A DNA stretch of 64,000 bases from Gammaproteobacteria bacterium. Lineage in GTDB: Bacteria > Pseudomonadota > Gammaproteobacteria > Pseudomonadales > Pseudohongiellaceae. A program made the position numbers and the translations under genes. The stretch is taken from NCBI GenBank assembly GCA_030654835.1, contig JAURWS010000020.1, positions 82,631 through 146,630 of the forward strand, in the 5' to 3' direction. Positions 58,466-64,000 of this stretch are shown here, one piece after another; positions within the stretch are counted from its first letter, which is position 1, and each line of letters opens with the position of its first letter. Under the pieces are notes generated by a model. It was not told where the DNA came from, did not search any database, and worked only from the letters and a program-made list of their open reading frames with translations.

Positions 58466-58538
58466 TGTGGGAGCGTGCCTGCACGCGATTTTTTCTCTCT
58501 CAGCTAACAGCCAATCGCGGGCAAGGCCCGCTCCCACA
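58466..58538. repeat. REP pair downstream of prpC
   Basis: The forward half-site here is a variant (TGTGGGAGCGTGCCTGCACG) and the inverted one (ending CGCTCCCACA at 58538) is standard. It ends 13 bp before the prpC stop codon on the minus strand and so probably forms the 3' end of the prpBC transcript. Confidence 0.9.
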
Positions 58539-58551
58539 AAATCGTCATTCG

Positions 58552-59676
58552 TCAGCGAGCAGCAATATCCACCCACGGCATCGTCGCCGGCCCGATGTAG
58601 TCCGCGCTCGGGCGGATGATGCGGTTGTTGGAGCGCTGCTCCTTCACGTGGGCCGCCCAGCCGGTGACGCGGGACATCACGAAGATCGGCGTGAACAACT
58701 TGGTCGGAATCCCCATAAAGTGATACGCCGAGGCATGGAAGAAATCGGCATTGCAAAACAGCTTCTTCTCGCGCCACATGACTTCCTCGCAGCGCACGGA
58801 CACGGGATAGAGCACCTTGTCGCCAACCTGCGCCGCCAGCTTCTCCGCCCACTGCTTGATGATGACGTTGCGCGGGTCCGACTCGGCATAAATCGCGTGC
58901 CCGAATCCCATCACCTTTTCCTTGCGCGCCAGCATGCCGAGCAACTCGCGCTCGGCCTCATCCGGACTCTGCCAGCGCTCGATCATGTCCATCGCCGCCT
59001 CGTTGGCACCGCCATGCAAGGGGCCGCGCAGCGAACCAATCGCAGCCGTCACGCAGGAATGCATGTCGGAGAGCGTCGAGGCGCACACCCGTGCCGTGAA
59101 GGTCGAGGCGTTGAACTCGTGTTCAGCATAAAGAATCAGCGACACATTCATTACCTTTTCGAACAGCGCGTTGGGCTTCTCCCCACTGAGCATGTGCAGG
59201 AAATGTGCGCCGATGGAATCGTCGTCCAGCGCCGTGTCGATGCGCACGCCGTCGTGCGTGAAGCGATACCAGTAGCAGATGATCGAGGGGAGGGCGGCGA
59301 CCAGCCGGTCGATCACGTCGTCCTGCTGCGCGAAGCTGTGTTCCATCTCCAGATTGCCCAGCATCGAGCAGCCGGTGCGCATCACATCCATGGGGTGAGC
59401 GTCTGCGGGAATGCGCTCCAGAACTTCTTTCAAGGCTTGAGGAAGTGCGCGTAATGATTTGATTTTAAGGACATAAGTATCAAGCTCTTTGCGGTTCGGA
59501 AGATGCCCGCGCAGCAGCAGGAAGGCCACTTCTTCGAAGCGCGCCTTGTCGGCGAGAACGCTGATGTCATAGCCACGATAGGTCAGTCCCGAGCCGGTCT
59601 TTCCGACCGTACACAGGGCTGTCTCGCCGGCCACCTGGCCGCGCAGTCCGGCGCCGGATAAGGGTTTTGCTGCCAT
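58552..59676 (-). CDS. prpC: 2-methylcitrate synthase
   Basis: Condenses propionyl-CoA with oxaloacetate. The 374-residue protein is a short citrate synthase-type enzyme with YRGYDISVLAD near residue 33, the catalytic His in GPLHGGANEAAMDMI near 217, the second His in VMGFGHAIYAESDPR near 255, and the catalytic Asp region near NADFFHASAYHFMGIP (about 310). Short length and linkage to prpB and prpD favour PrpC over the TCA-cycle citrate synthase. The 238-bp gap to prpB is almost filled by a REP cluster. Confidence 0.93.
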   Translation of the reverse strand: MAAKPLSGAGLRGQVAGETALCTVGKTGSGLTYRGYDISVLADKARFEEVAFLLLRGHLPNRKELDTYVLKIKSLRALPQALKEVLERIPADAHPMDVMRTGCSMLGNLEMEHSFAQQDDVIDRLVAALPSIICYWYRFTHDGVRIDTALDDDSIGAHFLHMLSGEKPNALFEKVMNVSLILYAEHEFNASTFTARVCASTLSDMHSCVTAAIGSLRGPLHGGANEAAMDMIERWQSPDEAERELLGMLARKEKVMGFGHAIYAESDPRNVIIKQWAEKLAAQVGDKVLYPVSVRCEEVMWREKKLFCNADFFHASAYHFMGIPTKLFTPIFVMSRVTGWAAHVKEQRSNNRIIRPSADYIGPATMPWVDIAAR

Positions 59677-59729
59677 CTATATCTCCTCGCATGAAATCTT
59701 TGTGTGCGAGCTGCGCTCACAATTGAATT

Positions 59730-59905
59730 TGTGGGAGCGGGCCTTGCCCGCGATGATCTGTGCGTTGAGCTCGAAAAATCGCCTGCGGGAGCGGGCCTCG
59801 CCCGCGATGATCTGTGTGTTGAACGTGACTAAATCGCGAGCAGGCTCGCTCCCACAGTCAGTGGGCGTTGCGAGCGAAAAAATCGCGGGCAGGCCCGCTC
59901 CCACA
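59730..59905. repeat. Cluster of four REP half-sites between prpB and prpC
   Basis: Two forward half-sites (from 59730 and about 59784) are followed by two inverted ones (about 59833-59856 and 59882-59905). The two forward units share the spacer gatgatctgtg(c/t)gttga, so a unit of about 56 bp has been duplicated in tandem. The cluster fills the prpB-prpC gap and could tune the relative expression of the two genes through mRNA stability. Confidence 0.92.
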
Positions 59906-59914
59906 TAGTCACAT

Positions 59915-60796
59915 TCACTGAGGTCTAAACAACCGATCCAGCTTCTCCTCATACGCGTGATACCCCAGCACCTCATACAACTCCTTGCGAGTCTGCATGC
60001 TGTCCACCACGCCGCGCTGATCCCCATCCTGCAGAATGCCCGCATACACCAGCTCGGCGGCACGGCTCATCGCCCGGAACGCACTCAGCGGATACAACAC
60101 CATGCCAACGCCACAGGCGCCCAACTCGGCCTTGTTAAAAAGAGGTGTCGCCCCAAATTCAGTAATATTCGCCAGAATCGGCACGCGCACAGTGGCACTG
60201 AAGCGTCGATAATCCTCCAGACTGGTGATCGCTTCCGGAAAAATCGCATCCGCCCCAGCCTCGACACACGCCACCGCACGCTCGATAGCCGACTCGATGC
60301 CCTCCACCGCAATCGCATCGGTCCGCGCCATGATCACGAAATCCGCATCAATTTTCGCGTCCACTGCCGCCTTCACGCGATCGACCATCTCGTCCTTGCT
60401 CACGATCGCCTTGTTGGGCCGGTGCCCACAACGCTTCTGCGCCACCTGATCCTCTAGATGTACCGCTGCCGCACCCGCTTTTTCCATCGCCTTGATCGTG
60501 CGTGCAATGTTGAACGCGCCGCCCCAACCGGTGTCGATGTCGACCAGCAAAGGCAGAGAAGAGGCAGAAGTGATGCGCTCCACATCGATGATCACGTCAT
60601 TGAGGCTGGTCATGCCCAGATCCGGCAGCCCGTAGGAGGCATTGGCCACTCCGGCGCCGGAAAGATAGATGGCCTGATGTCCCGCGCGCTCGGCGAGCAT
60701 GGCGCTATAAGCATTGATGGTGCCGACGATCTGCAGTGGGAAATTGGCCTGCAGCGCCCGGCGAAATCTGGCCCCGGCGCTCAACTGAACTGGCAT
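59915..60796 (-). CDS. prpB: Methylisocitrate lyase
   Basis: Last specific step of the 2-methylcitrate cycle, splitting 2-methylisocitrate into pyruvate and succinate. The start at 60796 ([20 protein letters not shown]) has AGAGGA about 7 nt upstream. The open frame to 60970 reads through a REP and is rejected. The 293-residue TIM barrel has the catalytic KRCGHRPNK near residue 120 and the metal/substrate residues of [18 protein letters not shown] near 84 and the IARTDA-like [11 protein letters not shown] near 155. It is first in the prpB-prpC unit. No prpR is seen in the window. Confidence 0.95.
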   Translation of the reverse strand: MPVQLSAGARFRRALQANFPLQIVGTINAYSAMLAERAGHQAIYLSGAGVANASYGLPDLGMTSLNDVIIDVERITSASSLPLLVDIDTGWGGAFNIARTIKAMEKAGAAAVHLEDQVAQKRCGHRPNKAIVSKDEMVDRVKAAVDAKIDADFVIMARTDAIAVEGIESAIERAVACVEAGADAIFPEAITSLEDYRRFSATVRVPILANITEFGATPLFNKAELGACGVGMVLYPLSAFRAMSRAAELVYAGILQDGDQRGVVDSMQTRKELYEVLGYHAYEEKLDRLFRPQ

Positions 60797-60874
60797 GGAA
60801 GTGTCCTCTGGGTGCGATGCGAAAACTGCCTGCAAGGTAAAGGAAACCCCAGATGAAGTAAATCCTGTGGCTTT

Positions 60875-60940
60875 TGTGGGAGCGGGCCTGCCCGCGATTG
60901 GTTTGTGGTATTTCAATCGCGGGCAAGGCCCGCTCCCACA
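60875..60940. repeat. REP pair upstream of prpB
   Basis: A forward half-site at 60875 and an inverted one ending at 60940 lie about 80 bp upstream of prpB and 8 bp downstream of the PIN gene's stop codon. On the minus strand it would close the Phd-PIN transcript before the prpB start. Confidence 0.9.
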
Positions 60941-60948
60941 GTTAAAGG

Positions 60949-61296
60949 CTATACCCCATGCATTTCCCAAAACACCGCAGGCGCGACAATGGGGAATGTT
61001 GAAGACAGCTCCAGAAGATCCTTATCCCCCGAAATCAGGTAATCGGCACTGTCTGTGACTAACTCAGCTTGAAACGTCAGAATTTCGACCAAATCCCCCA
61101 TCTCTTGTTCGTTCAGCCCGTGCTTATGCTGCAATCGCGGCAATACCCGGCGCAGCTCGTCAAGAATGAAATCCGAAAGCAGCACATCAATTGCCCCGGT
61201 TCTCCAAGCTTGCATGATTTTGCCGGGGGCGCTGCCGGGGTAGGCAAGCCCTGAGAGAATCACATTGGTATCAAGCACCACCTTGAGTGTCGCCAT
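60949..61296 (-). CDS. PIN-domain (VapC-like) toxin with an internal gap
   Basis: A 115-residue PIN-domain protein of the 'putative toxin, PIN family' type. The first acidic motif [20 protein letters not shown] (residues 6-25), the Glu of [13 protein letters not shown] and the late SGDKDLLEL (about 89-97) are present. Family members are usually about 135-140 residues and have a central RDxxD-type acidic segment between the ELV and [12 protein letters not shown] parts. Here those parts are nearly adjacent ([19 protein letters not shown]). An in-frame deletion of about 20 residues is inferred, and ribonuclease activity is doubtful. The antitoxin gene lies 27 bp upstream. Confidence 0.75.
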   Translation of the reverse strand: MATLKVVLDTNVILSGLAYPGSAPGKIMQAWRTGAIDVLLSDFILDELRRVLPRLQHKHGLNEQEMGDLVEILTFQAELVTDSADYLISGDKDLLELSSTFPIVAPAVFWEMHGV

Positions 61297-61323
61297 CCTT
61301 TGCGCTCCGCAAATAACAGTGGC

Positions 61324-61596
61324 TTATCGATCAGCCCGTGCATCGAGTATAGCCTGCTGAATTTCCATCAACCCTTCTTCCTCTTGAGTGCCCGCAAACC
61401 CCTGTTCGATGCGGTTGGAAAGGGCGTCGAAACGCGCCTGCATGCGTCGGATGCGCTCGAACAAGCGAGCATCTATCAAAGCAGCCACGGGCTTCCCATC
61501 CTTGTTGATAACAACACTGTCATGCCTGTATTGAACCTGATTAAGCATTTCTCCCAGGTTTTGACGAAACTTGACTGCACTCGTTTCTGTAATCAT
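61324..61596 (-). CDS. Phd/YefM-type antitoxin
   Basis: A 90-residue protein beginning MITETSAVKFRQNLGEMLNQ, with VQYRHDSVVINKDGKPVAALI, the typical Phd/YefM N-terminal DNA-binding fold, and a Glu/Gln-rich C-terminal tail that would wrap the toxin. The start at 61596 has GGAG 7 nt upstream. The frame further upstream is REP-encoded. A 16-bp perfect palindrome 15 bp upstream of the start is the likely operator for autoregulation together with the PIN partner. Confidence 0.82.
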   Translation of the reverse strand: MITETSAVKFRQNLGEMLNQVQYRHDSVVINKDGKPVAALIDARLFERIRRMQARFDALSNRIEQGFAGTQEEEGLMEIQQAILDARADR

Positions 61597-61610
61597 TGCT
61601 CGCTCCAAAT

Positions 61611-61626
61611 CAGTATGATCATACTG
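61611..61626. promoter_or_regulatory. Operator-like perfect palindrome of the Phd-PIN operon
   Basis: CAGTATGATCATACTG is a perfect 16-bp palindrome centred about 22 bp upstream of the antitoxin ATG. Phd/YefM antitoxins bind such sites to repress their own operon. It is separate from, and just beside, the REP pair at 61664. Confidence 0.6.
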
Positions 61627-61663
61627 GTCATTATGGCCCGTGCGCTGCAGTCCTGCAACCATG

Positions 61664-61726
61664 TGTGCGGGCCTGCCCGCGATTGGGTTTTGTGGGGCAT
61701 CAATCGCGTGCAGGCGCGCTCCCACA
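61664..61726. repeat. REP pair between the Phd antitoxin and HepT genes (rightmost)
   Basis: Degenerate half-sites (TGTGCGGGCCTGCCCGCGAT and ATCGCGTGCAGGCGCGCTCC, then CACA) face each other. This is the last REP on the right. It separates the divergent Phd-PIN and HepT transcripts. Confidence 0.85.
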
Positions 61727-61809
61727 GAAATTCGGCGGCGCAACAAGCAATCCTATGCTACCTTTCTGTGTGTAAAGAGATTGTGATAACCGCAAATCGG
61801 CCAGAGCAA

Positions 61810-62235
61810 ATGAATATGGATGAAGTCGATACTCGCTGGAAACAACGCCTCGCCAATTTCAATCAAGCATTTGGTCAGCTAAGTGATGCGGTCTCGTTGA
61901 TGGCTGTTCGCGAGCTGAGCCCTCTCGAACGGCAAGGTGTCATCCAAGCGTTTGAGTACACCTACGAACTTGGCTGGAACGTGCTGCGTGATTACTTGCG
62001 CTGGCAGGGCAATGCAGAGCTGAGTGGTTCTCGCGACACGCTGCGCGAGGCTTTTTCCGCGAAACTGATTGATGACGGTGAGATTTGGATGGACATGCTC
62101 CAGGATCGCAATCGCACCTCACACACTTATAATGAAGCCACAGCAACGGAGATACTGAACAACATTCAAGCTCACTACCATGCACTGTTTCAAAAATTGC
62201 AGTGGAAAATGAACAGCTTGGCGAGCACGGGCTAA
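61810..62235 (+). CDS. HepT-like HEPN protein (HI0074/nucleotidyltransferase substrate-binding family)
   Basis: A 141-residue helical protein similar to HI0074-type partners of minimal nucleotidyltransferases, with the typical GVIQAFEYTYELGWNVLRDYL near residue 45. Residues near 111-118, RNRTSHTY, fit the RX4HXY ribonuclease motif of HepT toxins in HEPN-MNT systems. The ATG at 61810 is used. Another at 61816 is possible, and the open frame far upstream has no support. The partner gene downstream is truncated, leaving an apparently intact HEPN protein without its usual MNT partner. Confidence 0.8.
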   Translation: MNMDEVDTRWKQRLANFNQAFGQLSDAVSLMAVRELSPLERQGVIQAFEYTYELGWNVLRDYLRWQGNAELSGSRDTLREAFSAKLIDDGEIWMDMLQDRNRTSHTYNEATATEILNNIQAHYHALFQKLQWKMNSLASTG

Positions 62236-62241
62236 ACCAAT

Positions 62242-62379
62242 ATGCCATCAGTGAACAGCGGCCTGAGTATTCAGACCATTTCCCGATTGAGTGAAATCTT
62301 CGCCAGACATGAAAAAGTCAGCAGAGTTGTGCTCTATGGTTCTCGCGCGAAGGGTAATTGGAGGAACGAGTCGGATTGA
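62242..62379 (+). pseudogene. Truncated MntA-type minimal nucleotidyltransferase
   Basis: An ATG at 62242, 6 bp after the HepT stop, reads MPSVNSGLSIQTISRLSEIF and on to VVLYGSRAKGNWRNESD, then stops at 62377-62379. The GSRAKG...SD part is the start of the GSx10DxD active site of MNT enzymes, and the second Asp and the whole C-terminal half are missing. Directly at the break begins the TTGACA of the higBA promoter. I interpret this as loss of the 3' end when the higBA block joined here. The 45-residue product cannot be active. Confidence 0.8.
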
Positions 62380-62403
62380 CACTGTTGCGCAACGCGCTAC
62401 ACT
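62376..62403 (+). promoter_or_regulatory. higBA promoter with internal palindrome
   Basis: TTGACA (62376-62381) and TACACT (62398-62403) are separated by 16 bp, and the palindrome GTTGCGCAAC (62384-62393) lies between them, a plausible HigA operator. The -35 overlaps the stop codon of the truncated mntA. The higB ATG starts 7 bp after the -10, so the 5' leader must be very short or the true start lies upstream. Confidence 0.65.
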
Positions 62404-62410
62404 CTAAATC

Positions 62411-62689
62411 ATGATTAAGACTTTCAAGCACAAGGGATTGAGGCTTTACTACGAAACTGGCAGCACGCGAGGCATTCAGGCAACACATGCCAATCGCCTG
62501 CGGATGCAACTGGTGGCTTTGGATACTGCGCTGGAAGTCTCGGATCTCGACATCCCTGGATACAAGCTCCACCCAATGAAAGGGGACCGTAAAGGTATTT
62601 TGGCCATATCTGTCAGTGGTAACTGGCGATTGACTTTCGAATTCCGCGATGGACATGTGTATCTGCTTGAGTATGAGGATTATCACTAA
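62411..62689 (+). CDS. higB: HigB/RelE-family toxin
   Basis: A 92-residue mRNA-interferase-type protein: MIKTFKHKGLRLYYETGSTRG at the start, KLHPMKGDRKGILAISVSGN in the middle and WRLTFEFRDGHVYLLEYEDYH at the end, the usual HigB pattern with the WRLTF strand and the terminal tail. Full length. The gene order is toxin first, as typical for higBA, and its stop overlaps the higA start by one base. Confidence 0.9.
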   Translation: MIKTFKHKGLRLYYETGSTRGIQATHANRLRMQLVALDTALEVSDLDIPGYKLHPMKGDRKGILAISVSGNWRLTFEFRDGHVYLLEYEDYH

Positions 62690-62982
62690 TGGCTATGTAC
62701 AATCCACCACATCCTGGCGAGTTTATTTTCGACACTTACATGGAGCCTTTTGGGCTTAGCTGCCGCTATCTTGCGGAGCAGCTCGATGTTTCGCCATCCA
62801 CATTGAATCGCATTCTGAAGTTGCAGAGTGGTGTCAGTCCAGAAATGGCACTGAGGTTATCCAAGACTCTTGGGCGAAGCCCGGAGAGCTGGCTTGCAAT
62901 GCAGGACGGCTATGATCTCTGGCACGTCAGCAAGAGCATTCAATTGGACAGAGTGCAAAAAATTGAACTTACCGCTGCATAA
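62689..62982 (+). CDS. higA: HigA-type XRE-family antitoxin
   Basis: A 97-residue HTH protein: NPPHPGEFIFDTYMEPFGLS, then the helix-turn-helix YLAEQLDVSPSTLNRILKLQ and GVSPEMALRLSKTLGRSPESW, the standard HigA (VapI-like) sequence. It should neutralise HigB and repress the promoter at 62376-62403. This is the only toxin-antitoxin pair in the window in which both partners look complete. Confidence 0.92.
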   Translation: MAMYNPPHPGEFIFDTYMEPFGLSCRYLAEQLDVSPSTLNRILKLQSGVSPEMALRLSKTLGRSPESWLAMQDGYDLWHVSKSIQLDRVQKIELTAA

Positions 62983-63101
62983 CAAGCGACTGCACAGCGA
63001 CAATTCCTCCGTTGCTTTGCAGCACCAAAATTGCGCGTGAGCACGGGCGTTATGGCATCACCGGGAAGGGCGCATGTAGCAAGCTCAAGGGGCTGAATCT
63101 C

Positions 63102-64000
63102 CTACATCCACCGCCCCGCACTAAACCCCAGCATCCGCCCACGCAACATCGCCCCCACTGCCAGATCATAATCCAGCCTCTCCCCCTCCCAGCGCGTTAC
63201 CGCCGTGCGGGAATCAATCGCCAGACCAAGCCCCTCATGCTCTCGCTCGATAGCTAGAGTTTCACTCGCAACATCCTCAGCCTCCGAAAATTGCGGGGCA
63301 AGCGCCACCTTCAGCGCGCCGCCGCTTGGAGTTACAAACTCGAACCGCTGCTCACCGCGTTTCACAATCTCATAACCCTCCTGATGCAACAACCGATGGT
63401 GATGCCGACACAGCAGCACGAGATTATCGAGCCTCGTCTCGCCGCCATCGCACCAGTGCTGCACATGGTGTGCATCCACGTAGCGAGACTCACAGCAACC
63501 TGGAAAGCGGCAGCCTCGATCTCGGATCTGCAGAGCGCGTCGGATGGAGGGCGGAATGGCGCGGGTCTTGCGGCCGACATTCAGCACATTGCCGTTGGCA
63601 TCTTCCAGCACCGGGACCAATGAAGCATCGCAGCATAGGCGCTTGGCAGTGGCTGGCGACAGCGGCAAGTGGTGAGCGCCACTCTCGATTGAGCAGTGCT
63701 GTTCACTGCCACGTTCGATATGAATCACCACCTGATATTTGTCGGCGGAGTTCATGGGCTGCAATCCTTCCTCCATCGTGCTCATCGCCTGCTCGGCCAA
63801 TGCCAACAATGCATCAACACGTTTCTGCGGGAACGTTTTTTCCGGGAGATTTGCAGAGACATCATCCTGAGTAACAGGTGGATTTTGTGCGGCGACCATC
63901 GCCTCCAACGCTTTCATGAAGACGGCACCGTCTTCCGGTGTCATCCGGCCGCGCAGCACCAGCATGCCGTCGTCGTCAAAGTAGCAGGTGAGTTCACGAG
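63102..64000 (-). CDS. HNH endonuclease (DUF222/13E12 type), 5' end outside the window
   Basis: The frame is open through the right edge (first visible residues RELTCYFDDDGMLVLRGRMT), so only the C-terminal 298 or so residues are seen. The family hallmark is the HNH region: CRFPGCCESRYVDAHHVQHW, then CDGGETRLDNLVLLCRHHHRLLH, containing two Cys and the His-Asn-His pattern. DUF222/HNH proteins are often multicopy and linked to mobile DNA, and their function is poorly known. The gap between higA and this gene (62983-63101) shows nothing notable. Confidence 0.85.
   Translation of the reverse strand, partial: RELTCYFDDDGMLVLRGRMTPEDGAVFMKALEAMVAAQNPPVTQDDVSANLPEKTFPQKRVDALLALAEQAMSTMEEGLQPMNSADKYQVVIHIERGSEQHCSIESGAHHLPLSPATAKRLCCDASLVPVLEDANGNVLNVGRKTRAIPPSIRRALQIRDRGCRFPGCCESRYVDAHHVQHWCDGGETRLDNLVLLCRHHHRLLHQEGYEIVKRGEQRFEFVTPSGGALKVALAPQFSEAEDVASETLAIEREHEGLGLAIDSRTAVTRWEGERLDYDLAVGAMLRGRMLGFSAGRWM

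Noticed and set aside
60797..60970. N-terminal extension of PrpB
   Set aside because: The extra residues ([12 protein letters not shown]...) are translations of a REP pair. The ATG at 60796 has a proper RBS.
40251..61726. CRISPR array as an explanation for the regular GC-rich repeats
   Set aside because: The units are inverted pairs scattered singly in intergenic gaps, without uniform spacers or cas genes.
61300..61809. N-terminal extension of the HepT-like protein
   Set aside because: The frame lies antisense to the Phd antitoxin and through a REP. The recognisable domain starts at 61810.

Overview
The window looks like the chromosome of a gammaproteobacterium with roughly 50-57% GC by eye. 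From left to right the gene order adk ... dapE-dapD-yffB-glnD-map / rpsB-tsf-pyrH-frr-uppS-cdsA-dxr-rseP-bamA-skp-lpxD-fabZ-lpxA-lpxB-rnhB-dnaE-accA-tilS-pyrG-kdsA-eno-ftsB-ispD-ispF-truD-pcm-nlpD-rpoS / fdxA-mutS / pncC-recA-recX follows the arrangement I know from Pseudomonas, so a Pseudomonadales/Cellvibrionales-like, probably free-living lineage is likely. I cannot name the genus. No rRNA, tRNA or CRISPR array was seen.

Layout. 1-4.7 kb: adenylate kinase, an AlgP-like Lys/Ala/Pro-rich DNA-binding protein, tsaB, uppP, rsmJ. 4.7-11 kb (minus strand): dapE, dapD, an ArsC/Spx-like reductase, glnD and map, divergent from the next block. 11-32.7 kb (plus): a dense essential superoperon for translation (rpsB, tsf, frr), UMP kinase, isoprenoid and phospholipid synthesis (uppS, cdsA, dxr), envelope biogenesis (rseP, bamA, skp, lpxD, fabZ, lpxA, lpxB), DNA replication (rnhB, dnaE), fatty acid synthesis (accA) and tRNA modification (tilS). 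32.9-43.7 kb: pyrG-kdsA-eno-ftsB-ispD-ispF-truD-pcm, a DUF368 (PopT-type) membrane protein, nlpD and rpoS. 43.8-50.3 kb: fdxA and mutS (minus), a decayed Fic toxin with its antitoxin, then pncC-recA-recX with a clear LexA box.

From about 50.3 kb the window becomes accessory. A three-gene cassette encodes a predicted outer-membrane barrel, a periplasmic cupredoxin with a complete type-1 copper ligand set and a membrane-anchored HAMP-class III adenylate cyclase. A convergent membrane-bound AraC-type regulator follows. Next comes a REP-associated tyrosine transposase (RAYT) flanked by REP pairs. A propionate (2-methylcitrate) locus prpB-prpC-prpD follows, interrupted by an orphan ParD-like antitoxin and several REP clusters. 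The last part is a string of toxin-antitoxin genes: PIN/Phd, HepT with a truncated MntA, and an apparently intact HigBA. An HNH endonuclease of the DUF222/13E12 type runs off the right edge.

Two themes stand out. First, a single REP family (core TGTGGGAGCGGGCCTGCCCG) is absent from the first 40 kb but occurs as about 21 half-sites between 40.2 and 61.8 kb around one RAYT gene. One pair forms the 3' end of the AraC gene. Second, most toxin-antitoxin loci here are partly disarmed: Fic has lost its active site by an apparently in-frame deletion, the PIN protein appears to lack a central acidic segment, a ParE-like toxin is cut to a stub, and MntA stops inside its active-site motif exactly where the higBA promoter begins.
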